A stretch of DNA of 64,000 nucleotides from contig NZ_JBNAGJ010000001.1 in assembly GCF_049803795.1 (NCBI RefSeq), positions 310,001-374,000 on the forward strand. Reading direction: 5' to 3'. The DNA comes from Thalassobius sp002708925. GTDB taxonomy: Bacteria; Pseudomonadota; Alphaproteobacteria; Rhodobacterales; Rhodobacteraceae. Position numbers and translations under genes: made by a program. Of the stretch, positions 8,408 through 15,745 are shown in pieces (within the stretch, counting starts at the first letter, position 1; each line of letters starts with the position of its first letter). The notes under the pieces are model-generated. The model was not told where the DNA came from, ran no database searches, and was given only the letters and a program-made list of their open reading frames with translations.

Positions 8408-9061
8408 ATGACCGACTATACCGCCCGCCGCACCATGATGGTTGATACCCAGATCCGCCCGTCGGATGTGACCAAGTTCCCGATCATCGATGCCATGCTG
8501 TCTGTCCCGCGCGAAGATTTCGTGCCGTCGGACAAGGTTGAGGCTGCCTATGTCGGTGACAATGTCGGCCTGGGCGGGGCGCGCGTGGTGCTGGAGCCGC
8601 GGACCCTGGCCAAGATGCTGGACGCGCTGGACGTGACCGCAGACGAGCTGGTTCTGGATGTGGCCTGCGGGCTGGGCTATTCCTCGGCTGTGGTGGCCAA
8701 GATGGCCGCGGCGGTTGTGGCCGTCGAAGAAGATGAGACACTGGCCGCAGAGGCGCAGACGGCGCTGGCTGACGCGGGGGCCGACAATGTGATCCTGCAC
8801 ACCGGCGCTTTGTGCGATGGTGCGGCCGAACATGGCCCCTATGACGTGATCTTGCTGCAAGGCGCGGTCGAGCATATGCCCGACGCGATCCTGGCCCAAT
8901 TGAAAGAGGGCGGGCGGATCGCGGCTTTGTTCGCCGAGGGCGAGCTGGGTGTTGTCCGGATTGGCTATAAGATCGATGGCGAGATGAACTGGAGATTTGC
9001 CTTCAATGCGGGCGCGCCGGTCTTACCCGGTTTCGAACGTCACCGGGCGTTCACCCTGTAA
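8408..9061 (+). CDS. pcm: Protein-L-isoaspartate O-methyltransferase-like protein
   Basis: A 217-residue class I SAM methyltransferase of the PIMT family, which repairs isoaspartyl residues. SAM motif I is VLDVACGLGYSS (about 80-91), an acidic VEEDE follows at about 103, and LLQGAVEHMPDAI marks the post-motif region. The N-terminus (MVDTQIRPSDV) is typical of the alphaproteobacterial subgroup found just before tolC. This subgroup lacks some canonical PIMT active-site surroundings, so true repair activity is uncertain. A terminator lies between it and tolC. It is the first host gene after the prophage. Confidence 0.82.
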   Translation: MTDYTARRTMMVDTQIRPSDVTKFPIIDAMLSVPREDFVPSDKVEAAYVGDNVGLGGARVVLEPRTLAKMLDALDVTADELVLDVACGLGYSSAVVAKMAAAVVAVEEDETLAAEAQTALADAGADNVILHTGALCDGAAEHGPYDVILLQGAVEHMPDAILAQLKEGGRIAALFAEGELGVVRIGYKIDGEMNWRFAFNAGAPVLPGFERHRAFTL

Positions 9062-9073
9062 GCAAGCGATTTC

Positions 9074-9106
9074 AAACCGCGCCCGCTGCAAAAGGGGCGC
9101 GGTTTT
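9074..9106 (+). terminator. Intrinsic terminator between pcm and tolC
   Basis: AAACCGCGCCC (9074-9084) pairs perfectly with GGGCGCGGTTT (9095-9105), an 11-base-pair stem ending in a short T run, 13 bases after the pcm stop. Confidence 0.8.
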
Positions 9107-9166
9107 GGTTTGAGACCTGGTTTGAGACAACGAAGAGCCCGCGAAAGGGGCGAGCAGGAGCGAAAG

Positions 9167-10591
9167 ATGGGGATTTCGAATTTCCGCAAGCGTTTGGCGG
9201 CCGGTGGGTTGGCCGTTGTCATGGGGGCTGTGGCTCCGGTTGCGGCCAGCGCCGAGACTTTGGCCGATGCGCTGGTGTCTGCCTATAATAACAGCGGGTT
9301 GCTGAACCAGTACCGCGCCGTTCTGCGTGCCGCGGACGAGGATGTTGCCGCTGCCGTTGCGGATTTGCGTCCGGTGATCGGCTGGACGGCGGATATGACG
9401 TATAGCCGGACGCGCAGCCGCTCCAGCTCGCTTTTTGGCACCTCGACCTCCACCAATGACGGCACCAGCGTCACCGTCGGGCTGGGCATGGAATGGCTGC
9501 TGTGGGATGGCGGCAAAACCAAACTGTCTGTCGAGGCCCAGAAAGAGGCCGTTCTGTCCACGCGCGCCGCGTTGGTCGGGGTTGAACAGAACGTGCTGAT
9601 CCAGGCCGTGGATGCCTATATGAGCGTGCGCAGTGCCTCGGAAACGGTGGCCTTGCGGGAAAACAACGTGCGGGTGATCACCGAAGAATTGCGCGCCGCC
9701 AAAGACCGCTTCGATGTGGGCGAAGTGACCCGCACCGACGTTGCCCAGGCCGAGGCCCGCCTGGCCGCTGCCCGCAGTTCCTATGCGCAGGCGCAGGGTG
9801 ATCTGGTCACCGCGCGTGAGTATTTCAAAGCCGCCGTGGGCCGCAATCCCGGTGCGCTGACCCCGCCGCCGATGGTGCCCGCCACCGCGAAAACCATGTC
9901 CGAGGCCAAGGCCATCGCCGTGCGCAATCACCCCGACATCGCGCAGGCCCAGCACGAGGTCAGCGCCACCGAACTGGGCGTCCGGATCGCAGCGGCTTCG
10001 GCCGGGCCCAGCGTGTCGCTCAGTTCGAGTCTGGGAATGGTCGAGAATTTCGACAGCACGCATTTTGCCAAGACCGGCTCGGTTGGGATTGATGTCAGCG
10101 GTCCGATTTATTCGGGCGGCAAAATCTCGGCGCTCTATCGCAAGGCCATCGCGAATCGCGATGCGGCGCGCTCGAATCTGCTGGTCACGACGCAGAATGC
10201 CGAGCGCGAGGTCGGCACCGCGTTTTCGAACATGCGCGTCACCGGCGCGGCCCGTGCGGCATTTGAACAACAGGTCCGGGCCGCCACCGTCGCCTTCCGC
10301 GGCGTCCGAGAAGAGGCCACCCTGGGCGCGCGCACCACGCTGGACGTGCTGAACGCCGAGCAAGAGCTGCTGGACGCGCAGGCCAGCCTGATCGCGGCGC
10401 GCAATAACGAATATGTGGCCGCCTATGCGCTGTTGCAGGCGATGGGGCTGCTGACCACCGAGCACCTGAAGCTGAACGTGCAGCGCTATGATCCGGTTGC
10501 CTACTATAACCAGGTGAAACGCGCGCCGGCCGCCAACAGCCCGCAGGGCCGAAAACTGGATCGCGTGCTGCAAGGTCTGGGGAAAAAATAA
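9167..10591 (+). CDS. tolC: TolC-family outer membrane efflux/secretion protein
   Basis: A 474-residue precursor of the outer-membrane channel used by type I secretion and tripartite efflux systems. A Sec signal peptide is clear: RKR at 7-9, a hydrophobic core of GGLAVVMGAVAPVAA, and cleavage after ASA near residue 28. The body shows two internally similar halves with the long coiled alpha-helices of the family, for example FDVGEVTRTDVAQAEARLA and the matching LGARTTLDVLNAEQELLDA in the second half. The ATG at 9167 is chosen over an upstream TTG because AGGAG (9156-9160) sits six bases before it and the signal peptide then starts correctly. No membrane fusion protein is adjacent, so partners are encoded elsewhere. 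Confidence 0.92.
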   Translation: MGISNFRKRLAAGGLAVVMGAVAPVAASAETLADALVSAYNNSGLLNQYRAVLRAADEDVAAAVADLRPVIGWTADMTYSRTRSRSSSLFGTSTSTNDGTSVTVGLGMEWLLWDGGKTKLSVEAQKEAVLSTRAALVGVEQNVLIQAVDAYMSVRSASETVALRENNVRVITEELRAAKDRFDVGEVTRTDVAQAEARLAAARSSYAQAQGDLVTAREYFKAAVGRNPGALTPPPMVPATAKTMSEAKAIAVRNHPDIAQAQHEVSATELGVRIAAASAGPSVSLSSSLGMVENFDSTHFAKTGSVGIDVSGPIYSGGKISALYRKAIANRDAARSNLLVTTQNAEREVGTAFSNMRVTGAARAAFEQQVRAATVAFRGVREEATLGARTTLDVLNAEQELLDAQASLIAARNNEYVAAYALLQAMGLLTTEHLKLNVQRYDPVAYYNQVKRAPAANSPQGRKLDRVLQGLGKK

Positions 10592-10661
10592 AACTTTTCG
10601 CATCGGTTGAGCGAGGGCGCGCTCGGGGGTACACTTCCTCCGAGGCTGAGTGGATGAAATT

Positions 10662-11477
10662 ATGTCGAATCCAGTAACCAACGCAGATATTGAGGACGTG
10701 CTGTCCTCGATCCGTCGTCTTGTTTCCGAAGAGGACCGCCCCGCGGCGCCCATGTCCGCGCCCGAGCGTTTGGTGCTGACGCCGGCCTTGCGCGTGATGG
10801 ATGCCGTCCAGCCCGAGGAAATCCTGTCCGGTGAGCCCGGCACAGCCGAGGCCACCCCCGCAGAAGACACCGCACAGGATCTGCCCCCGCCCGAGCTTTT
10901 GGAAAGTGCCGAATTGGCCGGCGTCGAAATGGACGAGACCGGCCGCCGCAATCTTGAGGCCCGCATCGCCGAGCTGGAAGCCGTGATTTCCGACACCGGC
11001 GGGCAGTGGGAACAGGATGGCGAAGAGGGCGGTGCCAATGCGGGTGGGCCGGTGAATGCCCTGGATTGGGAAGACGCCGTGACCGACGCCGCCGTTGACG
11101 CGATCGCCGAAGAACTGCTGGAGCAGACCTCTGACATGAACAGCGTCCCCGAGGCAGAGTTCGTTCATCTTGAAGAGCATGACGCGCCAGAGGCGACGGT
11201 CTCGCCGATTTCGGACCAGATCGAGATGCCGGTCGAGACAGTGCACGAGGACGCGCCCCAAGAGGCGCCCGCCCCTGAGGCAGATGCCCCCTCGGACACA
11301 ACCGCCGAATACACCGGAACGGATTTCATCGTGGACGAAGAAATGCTGCGTGATCTGGTGGCTCAGATCGTGCGTCAGGAACTGCAAGGCGCACTGGGTG
11401 AGCGGATCACCCGAAACGTGCGCAAACTGGTCCGACGCGAGATTCACCGCGCCCTGGCCAGTCAGGAACTGGAATGA
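10662..11477 (+). CDS. DUF2497 (PopZ-like) protein
   Basis: A 271-residue very acidic protein with a short N-terminal helix, ADIEDVLSSIRRLVSEED, a long Pro/Glu/Asp-rich disordered middle, and a basic amphipathic C-terminal region (about 225-271) containing LRDLVAQIVRQELQG and VRKLVRREIHRALA. That three-part build, with IxxIRR near the start and paired C-terminal helices, is that of the alphaproteobacterial pole-organising protein PopZ and DUF2497. PopZ forms polar condensates that tether centromeres and signalling proteins. A GTG at 10650 is an alternative start. The 3' end overlaps the convergent cobQ by 16 bases. The family call is moderate; polar function is inference. Confidence 0.6.
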   Translation: MSNPVTNADIEDVLSSIRRLVSEEDRPAAPMSAPERLVLTPALRVMDAVQPEEILSGEPGTAEATPAEDTAQDLPPPELLESAELAGVEMDETGRRNLEARIAELEAVISDTGGQWEQDGEEGGANAGGPVNALDWEDAVTDAAVDAIAEELLEQTSDMNSVPEAEFVHLEEHDAPEATVSPISDQIEMPVETVHEDAPQEAPAPEADAPSDTTAEYTGTDFIVDEEMLRDLVAQIVRQELQGALGERITRNVRKLVRREIHRALASQELE

Positions 11478-12949
11478 TCCGGCGCGCGCGACAGGGTTAA
11501 AATCCGATCAATATCAAGGTGTTGCTCTAGATGCGCGGCCAGCGCGTCCAGTGTGTCCTCGACCGTATCGTCGTAGTTTAGGGCGCTGTGCACGCCCAGG
11601 TCGGCCAAGAAGGCCCGCCGGAATCCATCGGCGCTGAACAACCCGTGCAGATAGCAGCCGCGCACTTGCCCGTCCGGGCTGCTGGCGCCTTCGGGCCTGT
11701 TGCGGGGGCTGTCGTGCAATTGCAGCCAGGGCAGGGCGCAATCGGGGCCCTCGGTCCGTCCCAGATGGATTTCATAGCCTTGCAGCGGATCGCCCGTCGG
11801 CAGATATGTGGCCGTGCGCAGCGCAAGCTGCTTTTCCGGCTGCATGGTGGTCACGACATCCAGAAGGCCCAGGCCGGGATGGCTGCCCGCGGGCCCCTCC
11901 AGCCCTTCGGGGTCGCGAATTTCGCGGCCAAGCATCTGATATCCCCCGCAAATTCCCAGAACATGCCCGCCGCGCCGCAGATGCGCCTGTAGATCCACAT
12001 CCCACCCCTGGGCGCGGAAAAAGCTCAGGTCTGCGATGGTGGATTTCGAGCCGGGGATCAGCACCATCGCCGCATCGCCGGGCAGGGGGCGACCGGGTTC
12101 GATGATCTGCACGCTGACGTCTGGCTCGGCCGAGAGCGGATCCAGATCGTCGAAATTCGCGATCCGGGGCAGGCGGGGCACGGCGATTTTCAGCGTCTCA
12201 TTCCCGCCCGCGCCCCCGCCCGAGGCAATGTCCATCACGTCCTCGGCGGGCAGTTTCCAGGCATCGTCAAACCACGGCAGAACCCCCAGACTGGGCCAGC
12301 CCGTGCGCTGTTCGGTAAAGCGAACGCCGTCGTCAAACAGCCGCACATCGCCGCGGAATTTGTTCACGGCAAAGCCGCAAATCCGCGCTGCATCCTGCGG
12401 TGCCAGCACCGCCTGAGTGCCAACCAGCTGCGCGATCACGCCGCCTCGGTCAATGTCGCCCAGCAGGATCACGGGCACATTTGTGGCCTCGGCAAAGCCC
12501 ATGTTGGCGATGTCGCCGGCGCGCAGGTTTACCTCGGCCGGGCTGCCTGCGCCCTCAATCACCACGATGTCCGATTGGGCGCAAAGCCGCTGAAAGCTTT
12601 GCAGGACATAGGGCATGAGCTGTGGCTTTTTCTGTCCGAATTCGCGGGCTTTCTGTGTGCCAACCCGTTGACCTTGCACGATAACCTGCGCGCCGGTGGT
12701 GGTTTCCGGTTTCAGCAGGACCGGGTTCATGTCTGTGTGCGGGGCAACGCGTGCGGCCCGTGCTTGCAACGCCTGAGCGCGCCCGATTTCGCCCCCATCC
12801 GCGGTGACGGCCGCGTTATTGGACATGTTCTGCGGCTTGAAGGGGCGGACGGTCAGCCCCCGATTGGCCAGGGCGCGGGCCAGCCCGGCCACAAACAGAG
12901 ATTTCCCTACATTCGACCCCGCCCCCTGGATCATGATCGCGCGCGCCAT
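11462..12949 (-). CDS. cobQ: Cobyric acid synthase
   Basis: A 495-residue amidotransferase that amidates four carboxylates of adenosylcobyrinic acid a,c-diamide in vitamin B12 synthesis. The N-terminal ATP-dependent synthetase half has GAGSNVGKS (9-17) and the PFKPQNMSNNA signature. The C-terminal GATase half has the nucleophile GICGGYQMLG and the histidine in CYLHGLF. The length fits CobQ/CbiP. The start used is the internal ATG giving MARAIMIQG; an ATG eight codons upstream is possible. No other cob genes are next to it, so it stands alone, converging on the DUF2497 gene with a 16-base overlap. Confidence 0.95.
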   Translation of the reverse strand: MARAIMIQGAGSNVGKSLFVAGLARALANRGLTVRPFKPQNMSNNAAVTADGGEIGRAQALQARAARVAPHTDMNPVLLKPETTTGAQVIVQGQRVGTQKAREFGQKKPQLMPYVLQSFQRLCAQSDIVVIEGAGSPAEVNLRAGDIANMGFAEATNVPVILLGDIDRGGVIAQLVGTQAVLAPQDAARICGFAVNKFRGDVRLFDDGVRFTEQRTGWPSLGVLPWFDDAWKLPAEDVMDIASGGGAGGNETLKIAVPRLPRIANFDDLDPLSAEPDVSVQIIEPGRPLPGDAAMVLIPGSKSTIADLSFFRAQGWDVDLQAHLRRGGHVLGICGGYQMLGREIRDPEGLEGPAGSHPGLGLLDVVTTMQPEKQLALRTATYLPTGDPLQGYEIHLGRTEGPDCALPWLQLHDSPRNRPEGASSPDGQVRGCYLHGLFSADGFRRAFLADLGVHSALNYDDTVEDTLDALAAHLEQHLDIDRILTLSRAPDHSSS

Positions 12950-13014
12950 GGCTGTCTCCGATTGCAATGCCATCTGGGTGTAGGGCCTGCGCGGGGCGGG
13001 CGAAAGGGCAAAAG

Positions 13015-13046
13015 AAAACGCGCCCCGGATTCACGGAGCGCGTTTT
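13015..13046. terminator. Hairpin terminator downstream of the minus-strand DUF6280-like gene
   Basis: AAAACGCGCCCC (13015-13026) pairs with GGAGCGCGTTTT (13035-13046) with one internal mismatch. On the minus strand the stem is followed by TTTT-containing sequence, so it terminates the gene ending at 13070; it lies in the space before cobQ's start. Confidence 0.7.
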
Positions 13047-13069
13047 TCGTCAGGTTTTGCGGCGGGGCC

Positions 13070-13390
13070 TCAGGCGGCCTCGGCCTGCTGAGCGGCATTG
13101 CGCCGTTCGCTTTCTTCGCGCGACAGGGCAACCGAGGTCCGGATTCCCTTGCCAACGAATTCCATCAGCCCCTCGACAACGCGTTCATTGGGGTCAATGC
13201 CGGCACAGCTCAGCACTTCGCGGCCGTCGCGCGAACGCGCCCAGCGAGCGATTTGTTCCGGCCCGTTGCCATATTTTTTATCATCTGCAATGGCATCGTC
13301 CAGAGCAGCCAACACAACGGCTGCGAACAGTTTGCGGGCACGGTTACCTTGCTCATTATTGAAGGCGGTGCCGTCAACGAAATCTTTCAT
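13070..13390 (-). CDS. Conserved small protein (DUF6280-like)
   Basis: A 106-residue protein with no signal or membrane segment, beginning MKDFVDGTAFNNEQGNRARKL and rich in alpha-helix (AAVVLAALDDAIADDKKYG, then IARWARSRDGREVLSCAG). I recall small proteins like this as a Rhodobacterales family labelled DUF6280, with no known function, but cannot confirm it here. It is divergent from efp across 216 bases that contain a perfect ATGCAAA palindrome, and it ends at a strong hairpin, so it is a single-gene unit. Confidence 0.65.
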   Translation of the reverse strand: MKDFVDGTAFNNEQGNRARKLFAAVVLAALDDAIADDKKYGNGPEQIARWARSRDGREVLSCAGIDPNERVVEGLMEFVGKGIRTSVALSREESERRNAAQQAEAA

Positions 13391-13485
13391 GATCCGTCCT
13401 TTGTTATTGCTCTTGCGTTTTTAGGCGTGGCGCTCCTTATGACGGATTGAATGTGATTCGGATAGGCTCTTGATGCATGGCTATC

Positions 13486-13500
13486 ATGCAAATTTTGCAT
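13486..13500. promoter_or_regulatory. 15-base palindrome in the efp divergent promoter region
   Basis: ATGCAAA-T-TTTGCAT is a perfect inverted repeat in the AT-rich space between the divergent DUF6280-like gene and efp. It lies 107 bases before the efp ATG and 96 bases before the other start, as expected of a shared operator. The binding factor is unknown. Confidence 0.4.
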
Positions 13501-13606
13501 AACTCTACGCGAACACCTTCTAAATCTCGTCTTCTTGCGCCGGGGGCCGACACAAGATATAGGAACGAGCAAATTCCGATCAACCTTTGAGCAAGGTTTT
13601 GCCAAT

Positions 13607-14170
13607 ATGCCTAAAATCAACGGTAACGAAATCCGCCCCGGCAATGTGCTGGAACATGACAAGGGCCTGTGGGTCGCGGTCAAGGTGGATCATGTCAAAC
13701 CCGGCAAGGGCGGTGCGTTCGCTCAGGTCGAAATGAAGAACCTGCGCAACGGGTCCAAGCTGAACGAGCGTTTCCGCAGCGCCGATAAGGTCGAGCGTGT
13801 GCGCCTGGAACAAAAAGACCAGCAATTCCTGTATGAAAACGACGGGATGCTGGTGTTCATGGACACCGAAACCTTCGATCAGGTCGAACTGCCCGCCGAT
13901 CTGCTGGGCGATCGCCGCCCGTTTTTGCAGGACGGCATGACCGTGGTCATCGAATATTATGAGACCGAGGCGCTGAACGTCACCCTGCCGCAAAAAGTGA
14001 CCTGCAAGATCGTCGAGACCGAGCCGGTGGTCAAAGGCCAGACGGCTGCGAACTCGTTCAAACCGGCGGTTCTGGACAATGGCGTGCGCGTGATGGTGCC
14101 GCCGTTCGTGGGCCAGGACGAAGACATCGTGGTCAACACCGAGACCATGGAATATTCCGAACGCGCCTGA
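13607..14170 (+). CDS. efp: Elongation factor P
   Basis: A 187-residue translation factor that relieves ribosome stalling at polyproline. Three beta-barrel domains are present: a KOW-like N-terminal domain with the tip loop VKPGKGGAF (modified-site equivalent Lys34), an OB-like middle domain with FMDTETFDQVELP, and a C-terminal domain ending RVMVPPFVGQDEDIVVNTET. Lys34 suggests the EpmA/EpmB-type lysylation branch. The ATG at 13607 gives the standard length; an upstream ATG in frame would add an unrelated 24 residues. A strong terminator follows. Confidence 0.96.
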   Translation: MPKINGNEIRPGNVLEHDKGLWVAVKVDHVKPGKGGAFAQVEMKNLRNGSKLNERFRSADKVERVRLEQKDQQFLYENDGMLVFMDTETFDQVELPADLLGDRRPFLQDGMTVVIEYYETEALNVTLPQKVTCKIVETEPVVKGQTAANSFKPAVLDNGVRVMVPPFVGQDEDIVVNTETMEYSERA

Positions 14171-14214
14171 TTGAAGGCCAGACATTGGCCGAACCTCTGG
14201 GAGGAGGTCGAGCG

Positions 14215-14240
14215 AAAGCCGGGTGATTGCCCGGCTTTTT
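14215..14240 (+). terminator. Intrinsic terminator of efp
   Basis: AAAGCCGGG (14215-14223), a six-base loop, and CCCGGCTTT (14230-14238) run into a T tract, 45 bases after the efp stop. Confidence 0.88.
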
Positions 14241-14252
14241 GCTATTGTGATG

Positions 14253-14984
14253 TCAGCCGGGCCAGCTGAGCGTCGCATCGCCTGCCGTCATCGGCCCCTT
14301 GGCGCGGTCGAAACGCAGGTGGGCGATGGCGCGGCCGCCCGATTGGGTGAACAGGGTGCCGGCCTCTTTTGCGCCAGCCATGATCGGGGTGCCCACGGGG
14401 GCCGCGCCCTGGATCTCGACCACTGCCAGGCCTTTGCGCAGCTCGGTCTTGTGTTTCATCCGGGCGGTTACCTCTTGGCCGACATAGCAGCCCTTGCGGA
14501 AATCCACGCCGTGCAGACGCTCAAACCCGGCCTCAAGGATGAACGTGTCCGGTGTCAGCTCGATCCCGGTTTCGGGGATGCAATGGGCCACGCGCAGCGC
14601 CTGAAAATCGGTGCCGTCATCGCCGCCCTCGGGCCCATAGAGCCGCCAGCCAAGCGCATCGTGGCGCGGGTCCATCACGGCCCCCTGCGGCATTTCTCCG
14701 GTGCCGCGGGACACCTTCAGATCGGTTTCCGTCAGGCTGACATCCGCGCGCAGTTTGTACATGTTCAGCCGGGGCAACACCGCCGGCGCCAGCGCCGCGT
14801 CCATGTCCAGCAGCACGTCCGCCCCGTCCTGCACCAGGAAAAAATCGGCCATATACTTGCCCTGAGGCGTCAGCAGCGCCGCGTAAACCGGCCCATCGGC
14901 CAAGCGGCTGACATCATTCGTCACCAGCCCTTGTAGAAAATGCTGCGTGTCGCTGCCCGATATGCGGATGATCTTGCGTGACAT
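14253..14984 (-). CDS. ygfZ: YgfZ/GcvT-like folate-binding protein (Fe-S enzyme maturation)
   Basis: A 243-residue member of the YgfZ/IBA57 family, which binds folate and helps build or repair Fe-S clusters in enzymes such as MiaB. The family signature KGCYVGQEVTARMKH with its single conserved Cys is at about residues 177-191. The GcvT-like fold is visible in the N-terminal HFLQGLVTNDVSRL and LLTPQGKYMADF. The ATG at 14984 is used because it starts MSRKIIRISG; a longer upstream extension would overlap the divergent glycosyltransferase gene. It is divergent from that gene, with 68 bases between starts, and converges on the efp terminator. Confidence 0.88.
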   Translation of the reverse strand: MSRKIIRISGSDTQHFLQGLVTNDVSRLADGPVYAALLTPQGKYMADFFLVQDGADVLLDMDAALAPAVLPRLNMYKLRADVSLTETDLKVSRGTGEMPQGAVMDPRHDALGWRLYGPEGGDDGTDFQALRVAHCIPETGIELTPDTFILEAGFERLHGVDFRKGCYVGQEVTARMKHKTELRKGLAVVEIQGAAPVGTPIMAGAKEAGTLFTQSGGRAIAHLRFDRAKGPMTAGDATLSWPG

Positions 14985-15052
14985 TTTACTCTCCCGTCCT
15001 GCGCCAGAGTTTAATATAGGCTGGGAACGCGAGGACAACAGGGGATGCGAAA

Positions 15053-15745
15053 ATGCGCGCAGCACTTAGCGTGGTGATACCGGCCTTGAACGCGGAAAAG
15101 GCGTTGCCCGCCTGTCTGGCCGCCCTGATGGAGGGGCTGGAGGCCGGGCTGATCCGTGAATTGGTGGTGTCGGACGGGGGATCGGGGGATGCGACGGTGC
15201 GCATCGCCGAGGAAGTGGGCGCGATTGTGCTGCGCGGCCCGGCCTCGCGCGGGGGGCAGTTGCGGTGCGGGGTGGCGGCGGCGCAGGGCGACTGGGTGAT
15301 GCTGTTGCACGCCGATACGGTGCTGGAGCCCGGCTGGTCCGAGGCCGTGATCGCGCATATGCAGACGGGCGGGGCAGGGTATTTCCGGCTGGGATTCCGC
15401 GCGCAGGGACTGGCCGCAACATGGGTGGCCGGCTGGGCCAATCGGCGGGCGCGCTGGTTTGGCCTGCCCTATGGCGATCAGGGGCTGGTGGTGCCGCGCG
15501 CAGTGCTGGAGGCCGCAGGCGGCGTGCCGGACATCCCCCTGATGGAGGACGTGGCCCTGGTGCGGGCCTTGCGCGGGCAATTGCGCGCGCTGCCCGTCAC
15601 CGCCCGAACAAGCGCCGAGAGATACGAGACAGAAGGCTGGTTTCGCCGGGGTCGCCGGAACCTCTGGCTGCTTTGCCGTTACCTTTGCGGCGCTGATCCT
15701 GCGCGGCTTGAGCAAGACTATCGGCGGTCGGGCCGTCGGTCTTGA
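15053..15745 (+). CDS. Family 2 glycosyltransferase (TIGR04283-like)
   Basis: A 230-residue GT-A glycosyltransferase. The N-terminal strand is LSVVIPALNAEKALPACLAAL, the nucleotide-sugar motif is VVSDGGSGDAT, and the DXD-equivalent is LLHADTVL; PYGDQGLVV and PLMEDVALV mark the acceptor region. It belongs to the small cytosolic GT2 group annotated as TIGR04283, which has been linked to arsenosugar synthesis, but no arsenic genes are near. The last 149 bases are also the 3' end of the opposite-strand ABC transporter gene, and the conserved C-terminal part (ERYETEGWFRRGRRN) lies in that shared stretch. Confidence 0.82.
   Translation: MRAALSVVIPALNAEKALPACLAALMEGLEAGLIRELVVSDGGSGDATVRIAEEVGAIVLRGPASRGGQLRCGVAAAQGDWVMLLHADTVLEPGWSEAVIAHMQTGGAGYFRLGFRAQGLAATWVAGWANRRARWFGLPYGDQGLVVPRAVLEAAGGVPDIPLMEDVALVRALRGQLRALPVTARTSAERYETEGWFRRGRRNLWLLCRYLCGADPARLEQDYRRSGRRS

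Noticed and set aside
9110..9166. Upstream TTG start of tolC
   Set aside because: It would place 19 charged residues before a normal signal peptide; AGGAG sits correctly for the ATG at 9167.
9023..11137. 704-codon minus-strand frame opposite tolC and DUF2497
   Set aside because: It is the third-position GC shadow of two well supported plus-strand genes. No RBS or family features; composition is Arg/Gly/His-rich.
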